Origin: Spiroplasma endosymbiont of Danaus chrysippus
GTDB lineage: Bacteria; Bacillota_I; Bacilli_A; Mycoplasmatales; VBWQ01
Reading direction: 5' to 3'
DNA: 33,561 bases
NCBI RefSeq assembly: GCF_902809815.1
Contig: NZ_CADDIL010000006.1
Span: 91,912-125,472, forward strand
Shown: piece by piece, positions 1 through 10,510 of the stretch
How positions within the stretch are numbered: the first letter of the stretch is position 1
Layout: the number at the start of each line of letters is the position of its first letter
Translations under genes and position numbers: made by a program
Notes under the pieces: generated by a model
What the model was told of the DNA's origin: nothing
Databases searched by the model: none
What the model saw: only the letters and a program-made list of their open reading frames with translations

Positions 1-1019
<1,019 letters not shown>

Positions 1020-2141
1020 TTAGCCCTAAATACTGGACCACTTTTGGATAGACAGTTTTAAATTTTTATTTGTGAAATTGGTGGTTTTAGAAATTTAGAA
1101 TGTATTCTTTCGTAATTATAAAACATAATATATTGGTTTACATCATTTATAGCTTCATTGAGAGAAAAATATTGATTTGAACCTTTAGGTAGTCATTCTT
1201 GAGATAAATGAGAAAATCAGTTTTCAGATATTACATTGCCACCAATATCATAAGGTTGTTTTTTGCTTAAAATTATTTGCTTATCAGCAGCTCAATTTGT
1301 GATGTCTTGACAATAAAATTCGTTGGCGTTATTTGAGTGTAAAATAACGTTTTTTACTTGGTTTCAAGAGAATTGTTGATTTATTTTTTCAAGTGCAGGA
1401 AGAATTAAATCTTGATAGGATTTGTTTGAACATGTATTATAGCTTACAATATTATTTGAATAAAAATCAATAATTACAAAAAGATATAATCAACCTTCTT
1501 TAGTATTTATTTGTTTAGTGTCCATTGATCAAATTTGATTTGAAGAGGTTGTACTTTTATAATCTTTGTTTACTTTATCCATTGTAGGTATTCACTTATT
1601 TGGATTTTTTTTGTTTTTAGGATAGTTATTTTTAGTTTGTTTTAATCCTTGAAGATTGTGATCTTTCATAATTTTTCGCATTTGTTTTGTTGATAATTCT
1701 AGATTTAAAATAATATGTTTGTATTGTTTTAATCATTCTTTAAATGCTGAAAAAATTCGTAAATAGCCATAAATTTGTCCTTTTCTTGTAAAATGAAATT
1801 CAAGTAAAAGTTGGCATAATTCTTGATATTTATGTGTACAATTACTAATTTGATTTTTTTCTTTTTTAATAGGGTTTTGTTTGTTTTTTACAAAATAATA
1901 TGTTGATCGGTTTAGTTGAAGATGTTGGCAAAGATATCTAATTGAATATTGGTTTTTGCTATCATCAATAATTTGAATTTTTTGTTTGATATTTAACTTG
2001 TTAATTACTAATGCTATTTGTTTAATTTTATCCATTATTAAAAATCCTTTCATGTCAAAATTAGTGTTAATTGTATAACACAATTGTTTTTCGAATACAT
2101 TCAAGTTTTTTTTAAATTAATGGTCTAGTAAAAAGGGCTAA
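1020..2141 (-). mobile_element. IS3-type insertion sequence, about 1.1 kb
   Basis: Imperfect terminal inverted repeats bound the element: TTAGCCCTAAATACTGGACC at 1020-1039, and the reverse complement of 2121-2141 begins TTAGCCCTTTTTACTAGACC. One minus-strand gene fills almost all of it. No convincing target duplication is visible: the left flank is GTGG and the right flank GTAG. The left end abuts an IS256 fragment, so the element either landed in an older IS or rearranged afterwards. IS3 elements usually carry orfA (helix-turn-helix, leucine zipper) before orfB. There is no room for an orfA here. Confidence 0.8.
1058..2104 (-). CDS. IS3-family transposase, OrfB-like (348 aa)
   Basis: With TGA = Trp the frame is open from 2104 to the TAA at 1058-1060. 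Residues about 50-75 (SIRYLCQHLQLNRSTYY) match the start of IS3/IS150 OrfB. An integrase core follows with WSMDTKQINTKEGWLYLFV (first Asp) and ISENWFSHL (Glu). The position normally held by the second Asp, in the HSD-x-G context, reads HSNNANEF, so a catalytic residue appears to be Asn. An internal Met at 2035 (MDKIKQIAL) is an alternative start; neither start has a strong ribosome binding site. With the DDE substitution and missing OrfA, the protein is probably inactive or depends on other copies. Confidence 0.8.
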
Positions 2142-2163
2142 GTAGCAAGTAGCAAGTAGCAAG
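2140..2163. repeat. 7-bp tandem repeat (AAGTAGC x3)
   Basis: AAGTAGC occurs three times in a row, followed by AAG, directly outside the right end of the IS3-type element. Because 7 is not a multiple of 3, unit gain or loss would shift the frame of the coding remnant that follows. Confidence 0.75.
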
Positions 2164-2355
2164 AGTGATTCTTTAACTGGTAATTTCACAATTCAATATT
2201 TTAGTGATAAATTTGCTAAACATGTAATTAATAACTATTATCAACAAGTTGGTATGGTTTATGTTATTATTACTCCTGATTTTCATACAGGAACTAAGTG
2301 AAAAACTAATAAAATACCAATTGTTTTTTCAATTGGAAGTAATGATAGTTTTTAA
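2146..2355 (+). pseudogene. orphan C-terminal coding fragment
   Basis: An open frame of 69 codons ends in TAA at 2353-2355 and reads, in part, QQVGMVYVIITPDFHTGTKW and IPIVFSIGSNDSF. It begins straight after the IS end and the 7-bp repeat, with no start codon or ribosome binding site; a TAG lies in frame at 2143. The composition looks like a genuine protein C-terminus with an in-frame TGA-Trp. It is probably the 3' end of a gene cut by the IS insertion. I do not recognise the family. It lies too far upstream of the MATE gene, and is itself terminated, to be part of it. Confidence 0.45.
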
Positions 2356-2574
2356 ATAAAAATAAATTAAAGAGATTATTTTTAAATATTTATTTATTAT
2401 TAGTTTATAATGTAATTATATTTTTTATAAAAATTTATATTTTAATTTTTTTCTTTTAACATTTTTTAAAATACTAAACATGTTTTTTATTTGTGACAGC
2501 AATAGATATTTTAGTTATGAACTTTTATAAAATATAATATTAATTAGATTAATTTTGTTAGAAAGGATAATATT

Positions 2575-4188
2575 ATGGAAAAAGAAAATCTTGTTAAAGT
2601 TACTTTCAATAAACGAACAGAAAGAAATTCAATAAACAAGTTGAAAAGACAAGCTATTTTTAGCACGGCAAATCCATGAAAAGCAATCTTTATTATGGTC
2701 ACACCACCTTTAATTGCTGTAATTATTTTTTCTACTTATCAAATTTTTGATAAATGAATTGCTACACAATGAGGTGGACAAAGTATTATTGATCGTTATA
2801 ATAATTATCAAAATTCAGGAATAATGATAACTGCTGAACAAGCATTAAAAATTATTAATATTGCTACTACTTATGCTGTTGTTCCTTCTTCAATGATGGT
2901 TTCCTTTGCTTTAATGGTTGCAACTGGAACAGGTATTAAGTTTTCAATTGCATATGGTCAAAATAAAAGAGAACAAATGTCAGAATATTTAGGAAATGGA
3001 TTTTTATTATCTTTTTTAGTTTCTATTGTTCTTATGATCATTATGTATTTTAGTTGTCAGAGTATTATTGAATTTCAAGCCGGAAGTGATGCTGGAAGTA
3101 ATCCAGTAATTAGGGAAATAATAATTAAAGAAGCAGTTAGATTTTCACAAATTTTAATTCTTGCTACACCATTACTTTTTTTTACTTATTTTTTAGTTTC
3201 ATTGTTACGTAGTGAAGGAATGATGTTATGAACAATTTTAATTAATGTTGCAGCTTGTTTAGTAAATATATCTTTAGATTTTATTTTTGTTATTCCTGGT
3301 AAATTAGGAATGGAAGGCACTGCATATGCAACTATTATTGCTTGAGCAAGCATTAATTTATTTTCAATACGTATTATTTGATATAGTGCCGATAATTTAA
3401 GATTTAAAGTAGCACACTTAAAACTTAAATGAGTAATAGTAACGGGCATTTTATTAATTGGTGCAACTTCTTTATTACAAAATATTGCCCAAAGTATTTT
3501 GGCAATGGTTACTACTAAAATTTTAAATACATTGCCACCTCCAGACTATCATGGTGGAGGAAGTACTGGTATTCCGGTTTTTGTTCAATTATATGGTGGT
3601 ATTATGCCTTGGTTAATTTTAATTAATGCACCTATTATTGGAATTACGCAGGGAGCAAGAGCATTAATTGGCTATGTTTATGGTTCAAAGGACTTTAGTC
3701 GTGTTTGACAATTGATGTGACGTTTAACTTTATTACTTTTATTGTTGCTAATTGGTTCAGTATTATTAGTAGTAATAGCAGGACAATATATGATGCATTT
3801 CTTTGGCGTAGATTTAGAAATGGCAAGATTCTTTAAAGTTTATATTATTATGCAGTTTGCTTTTTATCCATTAGCTACACTACATTATGTTGCTGTTATT
3901 TTCTATCAATCAATTAATCGTGGTAAATTGTCATTATTTGCTAGTTTACAACGAACAATTATAATGCCAATTGTTTGTTTAAGTTTAGGATATTATGTTG
4001 CACATGTTTCTCATAATGGTTTTTATTTTTATTTATTTCTTGGCTTTATTGATTTATTTGCTGCTTTTATATTACTACCATTATTAATTTATACATTTTT
4101 AAAATCTAAACCATTTATTCATACAACTAAAGATAAAAAAATGCAAATATCTAATTTATCAGAAAAAAAGTACTTAATAAAAATATAA
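2575..4188 (+). CDS. MATE-family efflux transporter (537 aa)
   Basis: This is a polytopic membrane protein of the multidrug and toxic compound extrusion type, an ion-coupled exporter in the plasma membrane. After a basic N-terminus of about 35 residues come around a dozen hydrophobic segments in two related halves. Typical MATE features are PSSMMVSFALMVATGTGIKFSIAYGQNKREQ-type and INAPIIGITQGARALIGYVYG-type segments at equivalent places in the two halves, and STGIPVFVQLYGG. Several Trp are TGA codons, which split the gene in the standard code. The start at 2575 follows GAAAGGATAA. An insertion between TM1 and TM2 (IDRYNNYQNSG) is longer than in classic NorM. It is monocistronic and ends before the hairpin at 4241-4272. 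The substrate is unknown. Confidence 0.85.
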
Positions 4189-4240
4189 TAGATTAAGTAA
4201 TTTATAAAAATATATCTTAATATTAATATATGAAGAAAAT

Positions 4241-4273
4241 AAAAAATACTCATTTAAAACAGAGTATTTTTTT
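4241..4273. terminator. bidirectional hairpin terminator after the MATE gene
   Basis: An 11-bp stem AAAAAATACTC / GAGTATTTTTT surrounds a 10-nt loop, with a T run on both strands. It serves the MATE gene on plus and possibly the HU gene on minus. Confidence 0.8.
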
Positions 4274-4316
4274 AATTATTTAAGATTAAAAAAGGTTGCT
4301 AATTTTACAAATTAAA

Positions 4317-4357
4317 AGGAATGAATATACAATCTATATTTGATTGAAGTCATTCCT
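4317..4357 (-). terminator. hairpin downstream of the HU-like gene
   Basis: AGGAATGA (4317-4324) pairs with TCATTCCT (4350-4357). On the minus strand the stem is followed by TTTTAATTT. It lies 13 bp past the HU stop codon, so it is probably the gene's own terminator. Confidence 0.65.
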
Positions 4358-4369
4358 AAAATAAAATAT

Positions 4370-4651
4370 TTATTTACCTTCATTAACTCTCTTTTTTAAT
4401 GCTTTACAAGAATTAAATTTAACTACTCGTTTTCTAGGAATAGCCATCGGTTCTGAATTTTGTGGATTTACTCCCGGTCGAGCTTTGCGGTATTTAATAG
4501 TAAAAGTTCCAAAGTTACGTAGTGTTACTTTTTCTCCTTTAATTAAAGCAGTAGCAATTTTATCTAAGATAAATTCTAACACTTCTTTGTATTCTTTTTC
4601 TGATAATTCTAATTTTTTTTGTACAGCTCGTGCTATCTGACTTTTTTGCAT
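4370..4651 (-). CDS. HU/IHF-family DNA-binding protein (93 aa)
   Basis: This is a small basic nucleoid protein that binds and bends double-stranded DNA as a dimer. The sequence shows the HU layout: two N-terminal helices (KSQIARAVQKKLELSEKEY, about residues 4-22), the LIKGEKVTLRNFGTFTIKYR beta region, and the DNA-contacting arm with conserved proline (RPGVNPQNSEPMAIPRKRVVKF), ending SCKALKKRVNEGK. The start is placed at 4651 (MQKSQ) because AAAGGG lies about 13 bases upstream and because this gives the usual family length. An ATG at 4684 would add 11 residues without a Shine-Dalgarno. It is transcribed alone, divergently from the lipoprotein gene. Confidence 0.85.
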   Translation of the reverse strand: MQKSQIARAVQKKLELSEKEYKEVLEFILDKIATALIKGEKVTLRNFGTFTIKYRKARPGVNPQNSEPMAIPRKRVVKFNSCKALKKRVNEGK

Positions 4652-4790
4652 AAAATTTTCAACCCTTTCTTCACCAATTACCATAAGTATGCTATAAAAA
4701 CATGTCTTAAATGATACTTATTATTATATAACATTTTTTAAAGAAACCTTATTTAATGAAAATCAAAGACTAGTAAAAAAATAAGATTTG

Positions 4791-4810
4791 AACATATAAA
4801 TTTATATGTT
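4791..4810. promoter_or_regulatory. perfect 20-bp palindrome upstream of the lipoprotein promoter
   Basis: AACATATAAATTTATATGTT is its own reverse complement. It ends 27 bp before the -35 box of the lipoprotein gene, and no T run follows, so it looks more like a dimeric regulator site than a terminator. Low-complexity AT DNA makes chance palindromes likelier than usual. Confidence 0.45.
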
Positions 4811-4837
4811 AATTAACAAGTGCAAAGCAAAAAAATC

Positions 4838-4866
4838 TTTACATTCATTTTTTTGTATGTTAAAAT
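4838..4866 (+). promoter_or_regulatory. promoter of the repeat lipoprotein gene
   Basis: TTTACA (4838-4843), a 17-bp spacer and TAAAAT (4861-4866) form a good sigma-A type promoter, 41 bp before the start codon at 4907. Confidence 0.6.
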
Positions 4867-4906
4867 TCAAAAAATAAGTAAATAACTATTTCGGAGGTAC
4901 TAAGAT

Positions 4907-5842
4907 ATGCAAATGAAAAATTTATTAAGACTTATGGGTGCATTAACCCTAACAACAGTAGCTACTACTTCAGTTGTAGCTTGTGGTGATCAAACTGCTA
5001 AGCAAGATATTAAAGATGTTAAAGTTGATGATCTTAAAACAGCAGTAGATAGTGAAAAAACTTTTGGTGATTTAAATACTAATAAAGAAATTACTGATGC
5101 AGTTGCAGCAGCGATTAAAAAAACAACTAAATTAGATGTTAGTGTAGGTACTGATTTTACTTTAACTAATGATAAGAAAAAAGAAGATAAACAAGTTGCT
5201 GGTGAAGTTAAATTTACAGTTACAGCACAAGGTGATAAAATTTTAGGAACATTTACATTTACAGATACTTTAACTGTTGCTAAGCAAGATATTAAAGATG
5301 TTAAAGTTGATGATCTTAAAACAGCAGTAGATAGTGAAAAAACTTTTGGTGATTTAAATACTAATAAAGAAATTACTGATGCAGTTGCAGCAGCGATTAA
5401 AAAAACAACTAAATTAGATGTTAGTGTAGGTACTGATTTTACTTTAACTAATGATAAGAAAAAAGAAGATAAACAAGTTGCTGGTGAAGTTAAATTTACA
5501 GTTACAGCACAAGGTGATAAAATTTTAGGAACATTTACATTTACAGATACTTTAACTGTTGCTAAGCAAGATATTAAAGATGTTAAAGTTGATGATCTTA
5601 AAACAGCAGTAGATAGTGAAAAAACTTTTGGTGATTTAAATACTAATAAAGAAATTACTGATGCAGTTGCAGCAGCGATTAAAAAAACAACTAAATTAGA
5701 TGTTAGTGTAGGTACTGATTTTACTTTAACTAATGATAAGAAAAAAGAAGATAAACAAGTTGCTGGTGAAGTTAAATTTACAGTTACAGCACAAGGTGAT
5801 AAAATTTTAGGAACATTTACATTTACAGATACTATTGAATAA
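4907..5842 (+). CDS. spiralin-like surface lipoprotein with three identical repeats (311 aa)
   Basis: A membrane-anchored surface lipoprotein. The N-terminus is a lipoprotein signal peptide: basic MQMKNLLRL, a hydrophobic stretch, and the lipobox SVVAC with the lipidated Cys at residue 26. After a GDQT linker come three tandem 94-residue units starting AKQDIKDVKVDDLKTA and ending FTFTDTLTV; the last is closed by a short TIE tail. Each unit combines a predicted helix (EITDAVAAAIKKTTKLDV) with beta segments, in the style of spiralin domains. A strong GGAGGT lies 8 bases before ATG 4907; Met3 is a less likely start. It is not spiralin itself, which in S. citri lies next to tsf. Host contact or immune-variable coat roles are inference. 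Confidence 0.85.
   Translation: MQMKNLLRLMGALTLTTVATTSVVACGDQTAKQDIKDVKVDDLKTAVDSEKTFGDLNTNKEITDAVAAAIKKTTKLDVSVGTDFTLTNDKKKEDKQVAGEVKFTVTAQGDKILGTFTFTDTLTVAKQDIKDVKVDDLKTAVDSEKTFGDLNTNKEITDAVAAAIKKTTKLDVSVGTDFTLTNDKKKEDKQVAGEVKFTVTAQGDKILGTFTFTDTLTVAKQDIKDVKVDDLKTAVDSEKTFGDLNTNKEITDAVAAAIKKTTKLDVSVGTDFTLTNDKKKEDKQVAGEVKFTVTAQGDKILGTFTFTDTIE
4997..5829 (+). repeat. three tandem 282-bp units in the lipoprotein gene
   Basis: Units start at 4997, 5279 and 5561, exactly 282 bp (94 codons) apart. Read side by side they are identical at the nucleotide level, including silent positions, until the third unit diverges at its last few codons (after ACAGATACT). This points to a very recent duplication or to ongoing homogenisation. 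Confidence 0.9.
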
Positions 5843-5863
5843 ATAATTAATATATATTAATTT

Positions 5864-5896
5864 AAAATGACATAATTTAAATTGTGTCATTTTTTT
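5864..5896 (+). terminator. terminator after the lipoprotein gene
   Basis: AAAATGACA (5864-5872) pairs with TGTCATTTT (5885-5893) and runs into a T stretch, 22 bp after the stop codon. Confidence 0.8.
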
Positions 5897-5918
5897 CTAA
5901 TTATTTTTCAAAATTTAT

Positions 5919-5948
5919 TTGACTATTACTATTAAAAACTGCTATTAT
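5919..5948 (+). promoter_or_regulatory. promoter of the str operon
   Basis: TTGACT (5919-5924), an 18-bp spacer and TATTAT (5943-5948) lie about 80 bp before rpsL. The untranslated leader of roughly 75 nt ends in AAAGGAGG, a near-perfect Shine-Dalgarno. Confidence 0.7.
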
Positions 5949-6028
5949 ACTTATTGGACTAAATTTTGATACAGTAGGAATTGTGTATATAATTAATTCT
6001 TTAAAATCATAAAGGAGGCTAACGATTA

Positions 6029-6448
6029 ATGCCAACAATGAACCAACTATTACGTAAAGGACGTACAGATAAAAAATACAAATCTAAATCACCAGCGTTA
6101 AATGTTTCATATAATTCATTAACAAAAACAACTTCTTCAATTAGCAGTCCGCAAAAAAAAGGTGTAGCGCTTGTAGTTACTACAAGAACACCAAAAAAGC
6201 CTAACTCAGCTTTAAGAAAAATTGTTCGTGCTCGTTTAACTAACGGTATGGAAGTTACTGCTTATATTTCTGGAGAAGGTCATAATTTGCAAGAACATGC
6301 TATTGTTGGAATCCGTGGTGGGAGAGTTAAAGACTTACCTGGAGTTAGATACCATGTTATTCGTGGGTATTCTGATACTGCCGGAGTAGTAAATCGTAAT
6401 CAAGGTCGTTCTAAATACGGAACTAAAAAACCAAAATATAAGAAATAA
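6029..6448 (+). CDS. rpsL: 30S ribosomal protein S12 (139 aa)
   Basis: S12 is in the decoding centre of the small subunit and controls translational accuracy. The sequence has the family hallmarks: N-terminal [11 protein letters not shown], the [12 protein letters not shown] loop whose lysines contact the decoding site and are classic streptomycin-resistance positions, and [32 protein letters not shown] near residues 84-115. Unusual local changes precede [15 protein letters not shown] in place of the common GVCTRVYTT. The start is set by AAAGGAGG about 10 bases upstream. It is the first gene of rpsL-rpsG-fusA, 14 bp before rpsG. Confidence 0.97.
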   Translation: MPTMNQLLRKGRTDKKYKSKSPALNVSYNSLTKTTSSISSPQKKGVALVVTTRTPKKPNSALRKIVRARLTNGMEVTAYISGEGHNLQEHAIVGIRGGRVKDLPGVRYHVIRGYSDTAGVVNRNQGRSKYGTKKPKYKK

Positions 6449-6462
6449 GGAGGTAAAACTAA

Positions 6463-6930
<468 letters not shown>

Positions 6931-6945
6931 TAAAGGAGAGAGAAA

Positions 6946-9048
6946 ATGGCAGAAAAATCAGGTCGAGAATATTCACTAGCAAATACTAGAAATATTGGAA
7001 TTATGGCTCATATTGATGCTGGTAAAACTACAACAACAGAAAGAGTTTTATACCATACTGGTAAAATTCATAAAATTGGTGAGGTACATGAAGGTGCCGC
7101 AACTATGGACTGAATGGAACAAGAACAAGAACGTGGTATTACTATTACTTCAGCTGCAACAACTGCTGTTTGAAGAAATAATCGAATAAATATTATTGAT
7201 ACTCCGGGTCACGTTGATTTTACTGTTGAAGTTGAACGCTCATTAAGAGTTTTAGACGGAGCAGTTGCTGTATTAGATGCGCAAACCGGAGTTGAACCAC
7301 AAACTGAAACTGTTTGAAATCAAGCAACTAGCTATAATGTACCAAGAATTGTTTTTGCAAATAAAATGGATAAAATTGGTGCTGACTTTGCTCATTCAAT
7401 TCAAACATTAAAAGATCGTCTTGGTGCTAATGCTCATGCAATTCAATGACCAATTGGTGCAGAAGATGCTTTTGATGGAATTATTGATATAATTGAAATG
7501 AAAGCATACCATTTTGATGGTAAACCAAATGAGGATTATAAAGAAATTGCAATTCCTGAAGAACTTAAAGATATTATTGCAAGTAGACGTGAGGAATTAT
7601 TAGAAGCACTTTCTCACTTTGATGATGATTTCTTTATGAAATATGCTGAAGGAGAAGTAACGGTTGCTGAAATTAAGACAGTAATTCGTAAAGCAACAAT
7701 TGCTGCTGAGTTTTTCCCAGTATTATGTGGTAGTGCCTTTAAAAATAAAGGTGTTAAATTAATGTTAGATGCAGTTATTGATTACTTACCTTCACCATTA
7801 GATGTACCTGCAATTAAAGGAATATTACCTGTTTCATCAAAAGAAGTAGAACGTCATTCTAGTGATGAAGAACCTTTCTCAGCGTTGGCATTTAAAATCA
7901 TGACTGACCCTTTTGTTGGAAGATTAACTTTTTTTAGAGTATATTCGGGAACATTAGAATCTGGTAGTTATGTATTAAACTCAACTAAAGAAAAAAAAGA
8001 GCGTGTTGGTCGAATTTTACAAATGCATGCCAATAGTCGTACCGAAATTAAAAAGGTTTATGCTGGTGACATTGCTGCAATTGTTGGCTTAAAAGATACA
8101 ACTACTGGTGATACATTATGTGATGAAAAACATGAAGTTATTTTAGAAAAAATGGTGTTTCCAGAACCAGTTATTTCATTAGCGCTTGAACCTAAAACAA
8201 AAGCTGATCAAGAAAAAATGAGTTTAGGTTTACAAAAACTTGCAGAAGAAGATCCAACATTCCGTGTTTCATCAGACAAAGAAACAGGACAGACAATTAT
8301 TTCAGGAATGGGAGAACTGCATTTAGACATCTTAACTGATCGTTTAAAACGTGAATTTAAAGTAGCAACTAACATTGGAAATCCACAAGTTGCTTATCGT
8401 GAAACAATTAAAGCAGTTTGTGAGCGCGCTGAGGGTAAATATATTCATCAATCAGGTGGTCGCGGCCAATATGGACATGTTATTATTAAATTTGAACCGA
8501 ATCCAGATAAAGGATTTGAGTTTGTTGATAAAATTGTTGGTGGTAAAGTGCCACGTGAATACATTAAACCAGTACAAGAAGGATTAATTGAATCATTAGC
8601 TAATGGTTTAATTGCTGGATATCCAGTTATTGACGTTAAAGCAACATTATATGATGGTTCATTCCACCCTGTTGACTCTTCAGAACGTGCCTTTAATATT
8701 GCAGCTTCTAAATCTTTACAAGATAATAAAGATTTATTAAAACCAGTATTATTAGAACCAATTATGAATGTTGAAGTTATTATTCCAGATGAATATTATG
8801 GTTCTATTGTTGGTAAAATTTCTGGTAAAAGAGGTACTATTGAAGCAGATGAAATGCGTGGTAACAGTAAAGTTGTTAAAGCTAAAGTGCCTTTATCTGA
8901 AATGTTTGGTTATGCTACTGAATTACGTTCAATGACCCAAGGACGTGGAACATATACAATGTCTTTTTCACACTATGAAGAAGCACCAAAATCAGTTGCT
9001 GAAGCAGTTGCTGGTAAATATCAAAAAGGAAGAATTACTAAAAAATAA
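6946..9048 (+). CDS. fusA: elongation factor G (700 aa)
   Basis: EF-G is the GTPase that drives translocation on the ribosome. GTPase motifs are all visible: P-loop [13 protein letters not shown] (about residues 19-31), the switch I region ending [19 protein letters not shown] and NKMDKIGAD. Domains II-V follow with [18 protein letters not shown], the [10 protein letters not shown] motif, the domain IV segment GGRGQYGHV and C-terminal [18 protein letters not shown]. The start at 6946 follows AAAGGAGAG. Several Trp are TGA, which hides the first 180 residues in a standard-code scan. Length and motifs are normal for the canonical factor; nothing suggests a tetracycline-protection paralogue. Confidence 0.97.
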
Positions 9049-9151
9049 AATAATTTAATTGAAAGTATAATAACTTTACTTTAAAATTATCTTAGTGTTT
9101 AATTTAATTAAATAAAAATAAGTATTAATTATTTCCAAGGAGGAAACAAAA

Positions 9152-10408
9152 ATGGCAGAAAAAGAAGTAAAAAAATCAAAGCCTGTATCAACAGGCCCAA
9201 AACAAAAATTTGAACGTACAAAACCGCACGTTAATGTTGGAACAATTGGTCACGTTGACCATGGAAAAACAACATTAACTGCTGCAATTACTAGTTATTG
9301 TTCAAAACATGAAGCAGATGGATATAAAGGTATGTTTAAGGACTATGCTTCTATCGATGCTGCTCCAGAAGAAAAAGCACGTGGTATTACTATTAATACA
9401 GCTCACGTTGAATATGAAACACCAACTCGTCACTATGCACACGTTGATTGTCCAGGTCATGCTGACTACATTAAAAATATGATTACAGGTGCAGCTCAAA
9501 TGGATGGTTCGATGTTAGTTGTTTCTGCAACTGATGGTCCAATGCCACAAACACGTGAACACATTCTATTGGCACGTCAAGTTGGAGTTAAAAAAATTGT
9601 TGTATTCTTAAATAAGTGTGATATGGAAAGTGTAGACGATGACGTATTAGAACTTGTTGAAATGGAAATTCGTGAATTACTAACTAAGTATGAATTTGAA
9701 GGTGATGATACACCAATTATTCGTGGTTCTGCAAGAGGAGCATTAGATGGTAAAAAAGAATGAGAAGAAAAAATTAAAGAATTATTAACAGCAATGGATG
9801 AATGAATTCCAACACCAAAAAGAGAAGTTGATAAACCAGTATTATTAGCTGTTGAAGATGTTTTCACTATTACTGGACGTGGAACAGTAGCTACTGGAAG
9901 AATTGAACGCGGAACTTTAAAAGTTAATGATGAAATTGATATTATTGGTATTAACAAAGGTCTTAAAAAAGTTGTTGTTACTGGTATTGAAATGTTCAGA
10001 AAATTATTAGATGAAGCACAAGCTGGTGATAACGTTGGAGTATTATTACGTGGAGTTAAACGTGAAGATATTCAACGTGGACAAGTTATTGCTAAACCAG
10101 GATCAGTTACTCCACATACTAAATTTAAAGGTGAAGTTTATATTCTAACTAAAGAAGAAGGTGGACGTCATACTTCATTTAATCCAGGATATCGACCACA
10201 ATTTTATTTCCGTACAACTGATGTTACAGGAAGTATGGGAGACTTTATTAATAAAGGTGAAAAATCAGAATTAATTATGCCAGGTGATAACGTTACTATT
10301 ACTGTTGAATTAATTCACCCAGTTGCCCTTGAGAAAGGTACTCAATTCTCAATCCGTGAAGGTGGAAGAACTGTTGGTGCTGGACAAGTTACTGAAGTTA
10401 TTAAATAA
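9152..10408 (+). CDS. tuf: elongation factor Tu with an N-terminal extension (418 aa)
   Basis: EF-Tu delivers aminoacyl-tRNA to the ribosome. G-domain motifs are GHVDHGKT, the [12 protein letters not shown] switch [14 protein letters not shown] and GSARGAL; domains II and III run to the end ([16 protein letters not shown]). Two internal Trp codons are TGA. The usual protein starts [16 protein letters not shown]. Here about 16 extra residues ([17 protein letters not shown]) come first, encoded from an ATG with CCAAGGAGG just upstream and no internal Met to offer a conventional start. A 103-bp gap separates tuf from fusA, so it may be expressed apart from the str operon. A 20-bp-stem terminator closes the unit. 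Confidence 0.97.
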
Positions 10409-10416
10409 TCACATTA

Positions 10417-10460
10417 AATTAAAAATCTTTATTCTCTTTTGAGAATAAAGATTTTTAATT
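10417..10460. terminator. strong bidirectional terminator after tuf
   Basis: AATTAAAAATCTTTATTCTC (10417-10436), a TTTT loop and the exact complement (10441-10460) form a perfect 20-bp stem with T-rich flanks on both strands. Confidence 0.9.
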
Positions 10461-10510
10461 AAAAATATTTTAGTAGTAAAATTAATTTATAGAAAAGAGA
10501 TGACAAATCA

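Noticed and set aside
1733-2104. Separate OrfA and OrfB in the IS3-type element with a frameshift
   Set aside because: The apparent break is only a TGA; with TGA = Trp the whole frame is continuous from 2104 to 1058.
4997-5829. CRISPR-like array
   Set aside because: The 282-bp repeats are contiguous and coding, with no spacers. No CRISPR array was seen anywhere in the window.
8375-8587. 70-residue ORF within fusA and similar short overlapping frames
   Set aside because: Out-of-frame shadows of conserved EF-G and other long genes.
9577-9957. 126-residue antisense ORF within tuf
   Set aside because: Shadow of the strongly conserved EF-Tu frame, with no start signal and no independent evidence.
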